Shown: positions 27,924 to 36,221 of the stretch, in pieces
Layout of the letters: each line of letters opens with the position of its first letter
How positions within the stretch are numbered: position 1 is the first letter of the stretch
Assembly: GCF_030519475.1 (NCBI RefSeq)
Contig: NZ_JAUMKD010000005.1
Span: forward strand, 124,001 to 188,000
Length of the DNA stretch: 64,000 nt
From: Micromonospora sp. C28SCA-DRY-2
GTDB taxonomy: Bacteria > Actinomycetota > Actinomycetes > Mycobacteriales > Micromonosporaceae
Direction: 5' to 3'
Made by a program: the position numbers and the translations under genes
Notes under the pieces: model-generated
What the model was told of the DNA's origin: nothing
The model's input: the letters and a program-made list of their open reading frames with translations, nothing else
Databases searched by the model: none

Positions 27924-29117
27924 GTGACACGCCGCCTCTTCACGTCCGAATCGGTCACGGAAGGCCACCCGGACAAGATCGCCGACCAGATCAGCGACGG
28001 GATCCTGGACGCGCTGCTCAGCCAGGACCCGCACAGCCGGGTCGCGGTGGAGACCCTCATCACCACCGGCCAGGTGCACGTGGCCGGCGAGGTCACCACC
28101 AAGGCGTACGCCGACATCCCGACCATCGTCCGGGAGACCATCCTCGGGATCGGCTACGACTCGTCGAAGAAGGGCTTCGACGGGGCCTCGTGCGGCGTGA
28201 GCGTCTCCATCGGCAACCAGTCCCCGGACATCGCCCAGGGCGTCGACAACGCCTTCGAGCTGCGCACCGGCGCCTCGGAGAGCGCCCTGGACGCGCAGGG
28301 CGCCGGTGACCAGGGCATGATGTTCGGCTTCGCCTGCTCGGAGACGCCGGAACTGATGCCGCTGCCGATCGCGCTCGCGCACCGGCTGGCCCGCCGCCTC
28401 GCCGCCGTACGCAAGGACGGCACCATCCCGTACCTGCGTCCGGACGGCAAGACCCAGGTCACCATCGAGTACGACGGGCTGCGCCCGGTGCGGCTCAACA
28501 CGGTGGTCGTGTCCAGCCAGCACGCCGCGGACATCTCGCTGGAGTCGCTGCTCACCCCGGACGTGCGCGAGCACGTCATCGCCCCCGAGCTGGAGAGCCT
28601 CGGGCTGGACACCGAGGGTTACCGGCTGCTGGTCAACCCGACCGGCCGGTTCGAGATCGGTGGCCCGATGGGTGACGCCGGCCTGACCGGCCGCAAGATC
28701 ATCGTGGACACCTACGGCGGCTACGCCCGGCACGGCGGTGGCGCCTTCTCCGGCAAGGACCCGTCGAAGGTGGACCGCTCGGCCGCGTACGCGATGCGCT
28801 GGGTGGCCAAGAACGTGGTGGCCGCCGGCCTGGCCGAGCGCTGCGAGGCGCAGGTCGCGTACGCGATCGGCAAGGCCCACCCGGTCAGCCTCTTCATCGA
28901 GACGTTCGGCACCGAGACGGTGCCGGTCACCTCGATCGAGAAGGCGGTGACCGAGGTGTTCGACCTGCGCCCGGCCGCCATCATCCGGGACCTCAACCTG
29001 CTCCGCCCGATCTACCGGCAGACCGCGGCGTACGGCCACTTCGGCCGGGAGCTGCCCGACCTGACCTGGGAGAGCACCGACCGGGCCGCCGACCTCAAGT
29101 CGGCCGCGGGAGCCTGA
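27924..29117 (+). CDS. metK: S-adenosylmethionine synthetase
   Basis: MetK makes SAM from ATP and methionine. The 397-residue protein has RLFTSESVTEGHPDKIADQI, GAGDQGMMFGFACSETPE, the P-loop-like GGGAFSGKDPSKVDRSAAY, and DTYGGYARHGGGAF. The start has TTAGGAG upstream. A TACACT hexamer (27883-27888) could be its -10. No SAM riboswitch is recognised in the 90-bp leader. Confidence 0.97.
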   Translation: MTRRLFTSESVTEGHPDKIADQISDGILDALLSQDPHSRVAVETLITTGQVHVAGEVTTKAYADIPTIVRETILGIGYDSSKKGFDGASCGVSVSIGNQSPDIAQGVDNAFELRTGASESALDAQGAGDQGMMFGFACSETPELMPLPIALAHRLARRLAAVRKDGTIPYLRPDGKTQVTIEYDGLRPVRLNTVVVSSQHAADISLESLLTPDVREHVIAPELESLGLDTEGYRLLVNPTGRFEIGGPMGDAGLTGRKIIVDTYGGYARHGGGAFSGKDPSKVDRSAAYAMRWVAKNVVAAGLAERCEAQVAYAIGKAHPVSLFIETFGTETVPVTSIEKAVTEVFDLRPAAIIRDLNLLRPIYRQTAAYGHFGRELPDLTWESTDRAADLKSAAGA

Positions 29118-29176
29118 CCGGCACCAGGCGTAGCGACCGGCGGCCCGCGGACGGGTCGCCGGTCGCTCGCGTCTGC

Positions 29177-31300
29177 GTGGACGTGCCCCTGGCCCACCTG
29201 GACCGGCCCTTCGACTACCTGGTGCCGGCCGAACTGGACGCCGACGCCACCCCCGGGGTGCGGGTGAAGGTCCGCTTCGCCGGGCAGTTGGTGGACGGCT
29301 GGCTGCTGTCCCGGGGCGACGACTCCGGGCACACCGGGCGGCTGGCGTACCTGGAGAAGGTGGTCTCCCCGGAGCCGGTGCTGGCGCCCGAGGTGGCCCG
29401 GCTGGCCCGCGCGGTCGCCGACCGGTACGCCGGCAGCCTCGCCGACGTGCTCCGGCTGGCCGTGCCGCCCCGGCACGCCCGGGTGGAGAAGGACGTCCGC
29501 GCCCGCGCCGCCGAGGGCGAGACCGCCGGGGCGGGCGGCGACGACCCGGACACGCCGCCGGTGCCCGGCAGCCCGGCTGCCACGCCAGACCCCGCCGACG
29601 CGGACGCCACCACGGAGGCGCCCGGTCAGGACGCCGCGCCGCGGCCTGCCGGTACGGACGCCACGGCGGCGTCGCCCGGTCAGGGTGCCGCGTCGCGGCC
29701 TCCCGGTGCGGCTGCCGGTGCGGAGCTCGCCGGCCCGGTGACGATGCCCGACCCGCACGGCTGGCGGGACTACCCGGCCGGGCCGGCCCTGCTCCGGGCG
29801 CTGGCCGAGGGCCGGGCGCCGCGGGCGGTCTGGTCGGCGCTGCCGGGCGAGGACTGGCCCGCCCGCTACGCCGAGGCGGTCGCCGCGACCGTGGCCGGCG
29901 GCCGGGGTGCGCTGGTGGTGGTCGCCGACAACCGCGACCTGGACCGCCTCGACGCCGCGCTGACCGCCAGGCTCGGCCCCGGCCGGCACGTCTGCCTCTC
30001 CGCCGCCCTCGGCCCCGCCCGGCGCTACCGGGCGTTCCTCTCCGCCCGGCGCGGCGACGTGCCGGTGGTGATCGGCACGCGGGCGGCGATGTTCGCCCCG
30101 GTGGACCGGCTCGGCCTGGTCGCCATCTGGGACGACGGGGACGACCTGCACGCCGAGCCGCGGGCGCCCTACCCGCACGCCCGGGAGGTGCTGCTCACCC
30201 GGGCCCAACTGGGTGAGGCGGCCGCCCTGGTCGGTGGGTACACCCGCACGGCCGAGGGGCAACTGCTGGTGGAGACGGGCTGGGCCCGGGAGGTGGTGGC
30301 CGACCGGGCCACCGTGCGCGCGCGGATGCCGGCGATAGCGCCGACCGGCGACGATCCTCAGTTGGCGCGTGACCCGCAGGCCGCCAGCGCCCGGCTGCCC
30401 AGCCTGGCCTGGACCACCGCCCGGGACGCGCTGCGCGCCGACCGGCCGGTGCTGGTCCAGGTGCCGCGCCGCGGCTACCTGCCGGCGGTGGCCTGCGCCG
30501 ACTGCCGGACCCCGGCGCGGTGCCCGCACTGCGCCGGCCCGCTCGCCCTGCCGTCCGCCGCCGGCACCCCCGCCTGCCGCTGGTGCGGCCGGGTCGCCGC
30601 CGCGTACGCCTGCCCGCAGTGCGGTGGCCGGCGGCTGCGCGCCTCGGTCACCGGCGCCCGGCGCACCGCCGAGGAGCTGGGGCGGGCGTTCCCGGGCGTG
30701 CCGGTGCGCACCTCCGGCCGGGAGGAGGTGCTCGCCGCCGTGCCCGGCGGCGCCGGCCTGGTGATCGCCACCCCGGGCGCCGAACCGGTCGCCGACGGCG
30801 GCTACGGCGCGGTGCTGCTGCTCGACTCCTGGGCCCTGCTCACCCGGGCCGACCTGCGGGCCGGGGAGGAGGCGCTGCGCCGCTGGCTGGCCGCCGCCGC
30901 GCTGGCCCGGCCGGGACCGGCCGGCGGCCGGGTGGTGGTGGTCGCCGACGGCGCGCTCGCCCCGGTGCAGGCGCTGCTGCGCTGGGACGCCGCCTGGTTC
31001 GCCGAACGCGAACTGGCCGAGCGGCGCGAGCTGGGCTTCCCGCCGGCGGTGCGGATGGCCAGCGTGACCGGCCAGCCGGCCGCGGTGGCGGACCTGCTGG
31101 CCGAGGCCCGGCTGCCCGCCGAGGCCGAGCTGCTCGGGCCGGTGCCGGCGGACGGGGAGCGGGAGCGGATGCTGGTCCGGGTGCCCCGGGCCCGGGCCGC
31201 CGCGCTGGCCGAGGCGCTGCACTCCGCCGCCGGGGTCCGCACCGCGCGCAAGGCCACCGATCCGGTCCGGCTCCAGGTCGACCCGCTGGCCCTCTTCTGA
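29177..31300 (+). CDS. priA: PriA-like replication restart protein without Walker A motif
   Basis: A 707-residue PriA homologue. The N-terminal DNA-binding part is visible (VDVPLAHLDRPFDYLVPAEL), then a Pro/Ala-rich linker near residues 110-190, a helicase-like region, and the zinc-binding cysteines near residues 440-480 (CADCRTPARCPHC, CRWCG, CPQCGG). The GxTGSGKT loop and DEEH box of active PriA are missing, DDGDD standing in the latter place. This is known for actinobacterial PriA and suggests a structural, ATP-independent role. GTG is the first usable start; the family usually has a few residues more (PVARV), so a non-standard start just upstream is possible. Confidence 0.87.
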   Translation: MDVPLAHLDRPFDYLVPAELDADATPGVRVKVRFAGQLVDGWLLSRGDDSGHTGRLAYLEKVVSPEPVLAPEVARLARAVADRYAGSLADVLRLAVPPRHARVEKDVRARAAEGETAGAGGDDPDTPPVPGSPAATPDPADADATTEAPGQDAAPRPAGTDATAASPGQGAASRPPGAAAGAELAGPVTMPDPHGWRDYPAGPALLRALAEGRAPRAVWSALPGEDWPARYAEAVAATVAGGRGALVVVADNRDLDRLDAALTARLGPGRHVCLSAALGPARRYRAFLSARRGDVPVVIGTRAAMFAPVDRLGLVAIWDDGDDLHAEPRAPYPHAREVLLTRAQLGEAAALVGGYTRTAEGQLLVETGWAREVVADRATVRARMPAIAPTGDDPQLARDPQAASARLPSLAWTTARDALRADRPVLVQVPRRGYLPAVACADCRTPARCPHCAGPLALPSAAGTPACRWCGRVAAAYACPQCGGRRLRASVTGARRTAEELGRAFPGVPVRTSGREEVLAAVPGGAGLVIATPGAEPVADGGYGAVLLLDSWALLTRADLRAGEEALRRWLAAAALARPGPAGGRVVVVADGALAPVQALLRWDAAWFAERELAERRELGFPPAVRMASVTGQPAAVADLLAEARLPAEAELLGPVPADGERERMLVRVPRARAAALAEALHSAAGVRTARKATDPVRLQVDPLALF

Positions 31301-31402
31301 GCGACCCGGCGGGTGGCCACCGGTGGCCGGGGAGCGCGGATCCGCCCCGCCACCGACCCCGGATCGCACCCGGTGTCCGGGAAACCCCTGGCCATGAGGT
31401 GA

Positions 31403-31408
31403 TAGCAT
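31403..31408 (+). promoter_or_regulatory. Possible -10 (TAGCAT) upstream of the kinase-ParB gene
   Basis: In the 265-bp gap after priA, TAGCAT lies 8 bp before an ATG (31417) that opens a 43-codon Arg-rich frame ending at 31548. It lies about 160 bp before the main gene. Either a leaderless small ORF or simply a leader; the rest of the gap shows nothing I can name. Confidence 0.28.
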
Positions 31409-31565
31409 CGCCCGTCATGCCCGGGCGTACGACGGCTCCAGGTCGCGGCGCGGCGTCAGGCGCGCCGAGCTGGAGCTGCCGCAGGTGGCGCGACGGTGGC
31501 GCCGAACGCGTCGGTCGGCGCGGTGTCGGGATGTCCAACAGCCGGTGATCAGGGGTGGACCAGTC

Positions 31566-32549
31566 GTGACCGTTCGTCAGTCGATCGTCTTCAACGGTGA
31601 CCTCGGCAGCGGCAAGAGCACGGTGTCGGTGGAGATCGCCAAGCGGCTCGGGCTGCGCCGGGTCAGCGTCGGCGACCTCTACCGCGAGATGGCGCAGCAG
31701 CGGCAGATGACCGCGTTGCAGCTCAACCTGCACGCCGAACTCGACCAGGCGGTCGACGGCTACGTCGACCAGCTCCAGCGCGACATCGCCGCCTCGGGCG
31801 AGCGGCTGGTCATGGACTCCCGGTTGGCGTGGCACTTCTTCACCGACGCGCTCAAGGTGCACATGATCACCGAGCCGACCGAGGCGGCCCGCCGGGTGCT
31901 GGCCCGGCCGTCCGGCCCGGCCGAGAGCTACACCTCGCTGGACGAGGCCCGCGCCAAGCTGAAGGAGCGCAGCGAGAGCGAGCGGGGCCGGTTCCTGGTC
32001 CGCTACGGGGTGGACAAGGCCCGGCTGCGCAACTACGACCTGATCTGCGACACCACCCGGGCGTCCGCCGCCGAGGTGGTCGAGCACATCATCGACGCGT
32101 ACGAGGGCCGGCTCGGCGCGGAGGTGCTGCGCGACGCCCCGCCGCTGCTGCTGCTCGATCCGGCCCGGGTCTACCCGACCGAGGACATCGCCACCCTGCG
32201 CGGGCTCTGGGACTCCGAGTTCGTCGGCGAGGTCGCCTCCGCCGGGGACGAGGCGCTGGAGCCGCTGAAGATCGGCTACACCGGCGAGTACTTCTTCGTG
32301 GTCGACGGCCACCGCCGGCTCAGCGCCGCCCTGCAGAACGGCTTCCGCCTGGTGCCCGCGCAGTTGGTCGCCGAGGTGGACGAGCCGGTGGTCGGCGGGA
32401 TGAGCGCGGTGGACTACTTCACCGCCCAGGTCCGGCCCGGCGTGGTCTACGACTGGGAGGCCGCCCACAAGATCGAGCTGCCGCTGCCGGTGCACGCCCG
32501 GCACGCCGGCGACGCGGTGCTGGCCGGAGAGCCGGGCGCGGGCGCCTGA
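31566..32549 (+). CDS. Cytidylate kinase-like P-loop domain fused to a ParB/Srx-like domain
   Basis: A 327-residue two-domain protein. Residues 1-185 look like a small-molecule kinase of the (d)CMP-kinase/AAA_17 type: P-loop FNGDLGSGKSTVS (Lys17), VSVGDLYREMA, the base-site-like VMDSRLAWHFF (DSR), and an Arg-rich lid region (ARAKLKERSESERGRF). Residues 195-300 look like a ParB-N/sulfiredoxin fold: LDPARVYPTEDI, then YFFVVDGHRRLSAALQNGF with the GHRR signature, followed by VPAQLVAEV. ParB-fold domains bind CTP or ATP; a link to CTP is attractive but inferred. The GTG follows CAGGGGTGG. I know no characterised protein of this architecture. Confidence 0.65.
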   Translation: MTVRQSIVFNGDLGSGKSTVSVEIAKRLGLRRVSVGDLYREMAQQRQMTALQLNLHAELDQAVDGYVDQLQRDIAASGERLVMDSRLAWHFFTDALKVHMITEPTEAARRVLARPSGPAESYTSLDEARAKLKERSESERGRFLVRYGVDKARLRNYDLICDTTRASAAEVVEHIIDAYEGRLGAEVLRDAPPLLLLDPARVYPTEDIATLRGLWDSEFVGEVASAGDEALEPLKIGYTGEYFFVVDGHRRLSAALQNGFRLVPAQLVAEVDEPVVGGMSAVDYFTAQVRPGVVYDWEAAHKIELPLPVHARHAGDAVLAGEPGAGA

Positions 32550-32620
32550 GCCAACCGCCGTCATCCGCCGCCGGCCGGCCGGCCGGGCGGGCGGCGACGA
32601 CGGCCGGGCGGGCGGCGACC

Positions 32621-32639
32621 CGGCCGATCGGTTCGGCCG
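32621..32639. terminator. Hairpin between convergent genes
   Basis: CGGCCGA and TCGGCCG with a 5-base loop lie between the kinase-ParB gene and the convergent amidotransferase-like gene. Just upstream sits an 18-bp direct repeat, GGCCGGGCGGGCGGCGAC, at 32581 and 32602. Confidence 0.35.
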
Positions 32640-32652
32640 GACGGGGGCCGGC

Positions 32653-33384
32653 TCAGGCCGGGGTGCCCGCCGGTGACCGCCGGGCCGCCACCGCCGCCGC
32701 GAAGGCCCGCACCATCGGGTGCGGCTCGTCGCCGTCGCCGGCCAGCTCCGGCTGGAAGAGCGTGGCCAGGAAGAACGGATGCCCGGGCAGTTCGGCGACC
32801 CGTACCTGCCCCTGCGGGTCGTGCCCGGTGAACCGGAGGCCGTGCTCGACCAGGGTCGCCAGGTAGCGCGGGTTCAGCCCGTAGCCGCACTGGTAGCGCT
32901 CGGTGCTGCGGTCGGCGCCGGTGCTCCGCTGCGCCAGCGAACCGGCGGCGAACACCACCGGCCCCTCGTGGCCGTGCAGCGCGCAGGCGAGCGGCTCGAT
33001 GAGCAGGTCCGGGGCGTCCGGCGCGGTCTCGCCGTGCGCGACGTCGGTCAGGCCGCAGACCGCTCGGGCGTACTCCAGCAGGGTGTGCTGGAACCCGCCG
33101 CAGGTCGCCAGCAGCGGGATGCCCCCGGTGCGGGCGCAGCGCACGGCGTGCAGCGCCCCGGCCTCGCTGCGGTAGGGACTGCCCGGCAGCAGCCAGATCC
33201 CGTCGAAGTCGGCGAGCCGGCTGGCCGCCGCCTCCTCGGTGGGGATCCAGTACGCCTCCAGGTCGGTGCCGTGCCGGTCCCGCAGGGCGGTCAGCAGGGC
33301 GGGCACCCGGGTGTGCGAGCGGACGGCGGGGGAGCGGTCGCCGACGAGGGCGAGCCGGGCAACGGCGAAGGTCATGCCGACCAT
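32653..33384 (-). CDS. CTP-synthase-glutaminase-like class I amidotransferase protein
   Basis: A 243-residue stand-alone relative of the C-terminal glutaminase of PyrG (the CTP synthase C-terminal region-related family). It shows LALVGDRS, IWLLPGSPYRS, the nucleophile loop LLATCGGFQHTL (Cys95), RYQCGYGLNP, and GHPFFLATLFQPEL. In PyrG the last motif is FHPEF with the catalytic His; here that place is Gln211. So classical glutamine hydrolysis is doubtful and the role is unknown. Two ATG codons (33384, 33375) are possible and neither has a good ribosome site. It is divergent from a LysR gene with a shared operator-like repeat. Confidence 0.65.
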   Translation of the reverse strand: MVGMTFAVARLALVGDRSPAVRSHTRVPALLTALRDRHGTDLEAYWIPTEEAAASRLADFDGIWLLPGSPYRSEAGALHAVRCARTGGIPLLATCGGFQHTLLEYARAVCGLTDVAHGETAPDAPDLLIEPLACALHGHEGPVVFAAGSLAQRSTGADRSTERYQCGYGLNPRYLATLVEHGLRFTGHDPQGQVRVAELPGHPFFLATLFQPELAGDGDEPHPMVRAFAAAVAARRSPAGTPA

Positions 33385-33416
33385 CGTGGCCAGCCCGGCC
33401 GATCACGTCCAACGAT

Positions 33417-33435
33417 GATCCGTACTGGCCGGATC
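33417..33435. promoter_or_regulatory. Inverted repeat operator in the LysR divergent region
   Basis: GATCCG-TACTGGC-CGGATC, a perfect 6-7-6 dyad, lies between the divergent amidotransferase-like gene and the LysR gene, 17 bp before the LysR start. Position and symmetry fit a LysR-type or other dimeric regulator site, though it is not the classical T-N11-A. Confidence 0.45.
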
Positions 33436-33452
33436 AGGAACACTTATCCGCC

Positions 33453-34304
33453 GTGGACCCGCACCTGCTGCGCACCTTCACCGTCGTCGCCCGCCTCCGG
33501 TCGTTCTCGGCGGCCGCCGTGGAACTCGGCTACACCCAGTCGGCGGTGAGCCAGCACGTCGCCGCTCTGGAGGCCGATCTCGGCGTACGCCTGCTGGACC
33601 GCCGGCCGGTGACGCCGACCGTCGCCGGGACCCGGCTGCTCGCGTACGCCGAGCCGATCCTGCTCCGGCTCGCCGCGGCGCGGGCCGACCTGGCCCGGCT
33701 GGCCGCCCCGCGGCCGGGGCCGCTGCGCGTCGGCGCCACCCCGCTGGTGGTGGCCGCGGCGGCGCGGTTGGCCACCGGCCGGCGCGGCGCGCTGACCCTG
33801 CACGTCACCACCCGCGCCGACCTGCCGCGCCGGGTCGCGACTGACGAGCTCGACCTCGGACTGCGCGACGGCTTCGCCGCGCCCAACGATCCGCTGCCCG
33901 GCGCCGACCTCGGGCCGACCCGGGTCGAGGTGCACGGCGTGGAGCCGGTGGTGGTGGCGCTGCCCCGCGACCATCCGCTGGCCGCCCGCCACCGCCTCGC
34001 CCTCGCCGACCTGGCCCTGGCCCGCTGGGTCGACGCGCCGGAGGTCGCGGCCCCGCTGGCCCAACTGCGCGCGGTCGCCGGCGCCGACGGGTTCCGCGCC
34101 GACGTGCGCTACCCCGGCACGGACGTCGCGGGGCTGCTGGCGGTGGTGGCCGCCGGGCACGGGCTGGCCGTGCTCCCGGCCGGGGTGGTGCGGGCGGGCG
34201 CCGGCCTGGTCGGGGTGGCACTGGCCGACCCGCGGTTGGTGCACCGGGTGGAGCTGCTCCGGCCGGCGCCCGCGGATGGCCCGCCGGGCGGATCGGAGGG
34301 ATGA
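33453..34304 (+). CDS. LysR-family transcriptional regulator
   Basis: A 283-residue regulator. The N-terminal winged helix is clear (LLRTFTVVARLRSFSAAAVE, TQSAVSQHVAALEADLG), followed by the linker helix and a periplasmic-binding-like effector domain (GPLRVGATPLVVAAAARL, ELDLGLRDGF, VVVALPRDHPLAA). It is divergent from the amidotransferase-like gene and runs into the P450 gene, so it may control either. Effector unknown. Confidence 0.85.
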   Translation: MDPHLLRTFTVVARLRSFSAAAVELGYTQSAVSQHVAALEADLGVRLLDRRPVTPTVAGTRLLAYAEPILLRLAAARADLARLAAPRPGPLRVGATPLVVAAAARLATGRRGALTLHVTTRADLPRRVATDELDLGLRDGFAAPNDPLPGADLGPTRVEVHGVEPVVVALPRDHPLAARHRLALADLALARWVDAPEVAAPLAQLRAVAGADGFRADVRYPGTDVAGLLAVVAAGHGLAVLPAGVVRAGAGLVGVALADPRLVHRVELLRPAPADGPPGGSEG

Positions 34305-34333
34305 TGAGGTCCGTCGATCGGGGGAGGGCGACC

Positions 34334-35605
34334 ATGGACGCCGCCGAGGCGCTGACGCTGCTGATGTCACCGCGGGGGCGCGTCGACCCCTACCCGACGT
34401 ACGAGCGGCTGCGCGCGTACGGGCCGGTGGTCGAGGCGGCCCCGGCCTACTACGTGGTGACCGGCTACGCCGAGGCCGACGAGATCCTCCGCGACCCGCG
34501 GTTCGGGGTGCTCGACGACGAGCTGCGCGACCAGCTCTGGCCCGGCTGGCGGGAGAGCCCCGCGGTGACCTCGATCTCCCGGTCGATGCTGCGGACCAAC
34601 CCGCCGGACCACAGCCGGATGCGCCGGCTCGCCTCCGGCGCGTTCACCCCGCGGCGGGTCGCCGCGCTGCGCGAGGTGGTCGCCGGGCAGGCCGAGGACC
34701 TGGTCGACGCGATGTGCGAGCGGGGCGGCGACGGCGCACCCGTCGACTTCATGACCGAGTTCGCCTACCCGCTGCCGGTCGGGGTGATCTGCGCGCTGCT
34801 CGGCGTGCCCGCCGCCGACCGGCCGCTGTTCCGGCGCTGGGCGGCGGACCTGACCGGGGTGCTGGAGCCGGAGATCACCCCGGCCGAGCTGGCCGTCGCC
34901 GACCAGGGCGCCCGCGAGCTCAGCGCCTACTTCACCGAGCTGGTCGCGGCCCGCCGCCGGGCCCCGGCCGACGACCTGACCACCGCGCTGGTGCAGGCGC
35001 ACGACGCCGACGGTGCCCGGCTCTCCGGCGACGAGCTGCTGGCCAACCTGGTGGTGCTGCTGGTCGCCGGCTTCGAGACCACCACCAACCTGCTCGGCAA
35101 CGGCCTGGTGGTGCTGCTGCGTCACCCGCGCCACGCCGACGCGCTGCGGGCCCGTCCCGACCTCGCCCCCGACTACGTCGAGGAGATGCTGCGCCACGAC
35201 TCGCCGGTGCAGCTGACCAGCCGGCTGGGCACCGCCCCGGCGACCGTCGGCGGCGTCGAACTGCCGGCCGGCAGCTGGGCGCTGCTGCTGCTCGGCGCGG
35301 CCAACCGGGACCCGCGGCGGTACCCGGAGCCGACCCGCTTCGACCCCGGGCGGGCGCAGCAGCAGCCGCTGTCGTTCGGGGCCGGCCCGCACTACTGCCT
35401 CGGCGCCGGACTGGCCCGGCTGGAGGCCCGGGTCGCCTTCCCGCTGCTGCTGCGCCGGCTGCCCGGCCTGGCCCTGGCCGGCGAGCCGCGGCACCGCACC
35501 CGGCTGACCCTGCGCGGCTACGACACGCTGCCGGTGCGCGTCGCGGCGGTCGCCCCCGGCACCGATCGCGGTACGCCGGCCGGGAGCCGTCCCGGCACTC
35601 CGTAG
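34334..35605 (+). CDS. Cytochrome P450
   Basis: A 423-residue soluble bacterial P450. Visible are the C-helix NPPDHSRMRRLASGAFTPRR, the I-helix oxygen-activation motif LLVAGFETTTNLLGNG, the ExxR in YVEEMLRHDSPVQ, and the heme loop SFGAGPHYCLGAGLARLE with the thiolate Cys. The ATG has GGGGAGGG 5-12 bp upstream; ATGs at 34301/34304 are in frame but weaker. No redox partner gene is adjacent. Substrate not predictable; a secondary-metabolite or xenobiotic oxidation is likely. Confidence 0.9.
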   Translation: MDAAEALTLLMSPRGRVDPYPTYERLRAYGPVVEAAPAYYVVTGYAEADEILRDPRFGVLDDELRDQLWPGWRESPAVTSISRSMLRTNPPDHSRMRRLASGAFTPRRVAALREVVAGQAEDLVDAMCERGGDGAPVDFMTEFAYPLPVGVICALLGVPAADRPLFRRWAADLTGVLEPEITPAELAVADQGARELSAYFTELVAARRRAPADDLTTALVQAHDADGARLSGDELLANLVVLLVAGFETTTNLLGNGLVVLLRHPRHADALRARPDLAPDYVEEMLRHDSPVQLTSRLGTAPATVGGVELPAGSWALLLLGAANRDPRRYPEPTRFDPGRAQQQPLSFGAGPHYCLGAGLARLEARVAFPLLLRRLPGLALAGEPRHRTRLTLRGYDTLPVRVAAVAPGTDRGTPAGSRPGTP

Positions 35606-35608
35606 ACT
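35603..35608 (+). promoter_or_regulatory. TAGACT -10 element of def
   Basis: TAGACT begins at the TAG stop codon of the P450 gene and lies 42 bp before the def GTG. It gives the def-fmt-rsmB group a likely promoter of its own. Confidence 0.4.
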
Positions 35609-35650
35609 GGTACGGCACAGGTCGTCCCACCCGTGAAGGAGCCACCCCGC

Positions 35651-36214
35651 GTGACCGTCCAGCCCATCCGTCTGTTCGGCGATCCGGTGCTGCGCACGCC
35701 GGCCGATCCGGTGGTCGACTTCGACGCCGAGCTGCGCAAGCTCATCGCCGACCTGACCGACACCATGCGCGAGCAGAACGGCGCCGGTCTCGCCGCGCCG
35801 CAGCTCGGCGTGGGGCTGCGGGTGTTCACCTTCGACGTCGACGACGTGCTCGGCCACCTGGTCAACCCGGTGCTCGAGTTCCCCGACGAGGAGGAGCAGG
35901 ACGGCCCGGAGGGCTGCCTGTCCATCCCCGGGCTCTACTTCGACACCAAGCGGCGGCAGAACGTGATCGCCAAGGGCTTCAACGGCTACGGCGACCCGTT
36001 GCAGATCGTCGGCACCGGCCTGATGGCCCGGTGCGTGCAGCACGAGACCGACCACCTCGACGGCGTGCTCTTCGTCGACCGGCTCGACCCGGCCGGGCGC
36101 AAGGAGGCGATGAAGGCGATCCGCCAGGCCGAGTGGTACGACCCGGCCGCCCCGCCGACGGTCAAGCTCAGCCCGCACGCCGCCGGCAGCAGCCCCTTCG
36201 GCCTGGGTCGGTGA
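35651..36214 (+). CDS. def: Peptide deformylase
   Basis: Def removes the N-formyl group from new proteins. The 187-residue protein has all three family motifs: GAGLAAPQLGV, EGCLSIPG (metal Cys) and QHETDHLDG (metal His pair and catalytic Glu). AAGGAG 9 bp before the GTG sets the start. The downstream partner is fmt, which adds the formyl group. Confidence 0.95.
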   Translation: MTVQPIRLFGDPVLRTPADPVVDFDAELRKLIADLTDTMREQNGAGLAAPQLGVGLRVFTFDVDDVLGHLVNPVLEFPDEEEQDGPEGCLSIPGLYFDTKRRQNVIAKGFNGYGDPLQIVGTGLMARCVQHETDHLDGVLFVDRLDPAGRKEAMKAIRQAEWYDPAAPPTVKLSPHAAGSSPFGLGR

Positions 36215-36221
36215 GCGGCCG

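Noticed and set aside
31417..31548. 43-codon Arg-rich frame starting 8 bp after TAGCAT
   Set aside because: It has a plausible leaderless start but no ribosome site and no similarity; composition like random GC-rich sequence. Kept only as a note on the promoter.
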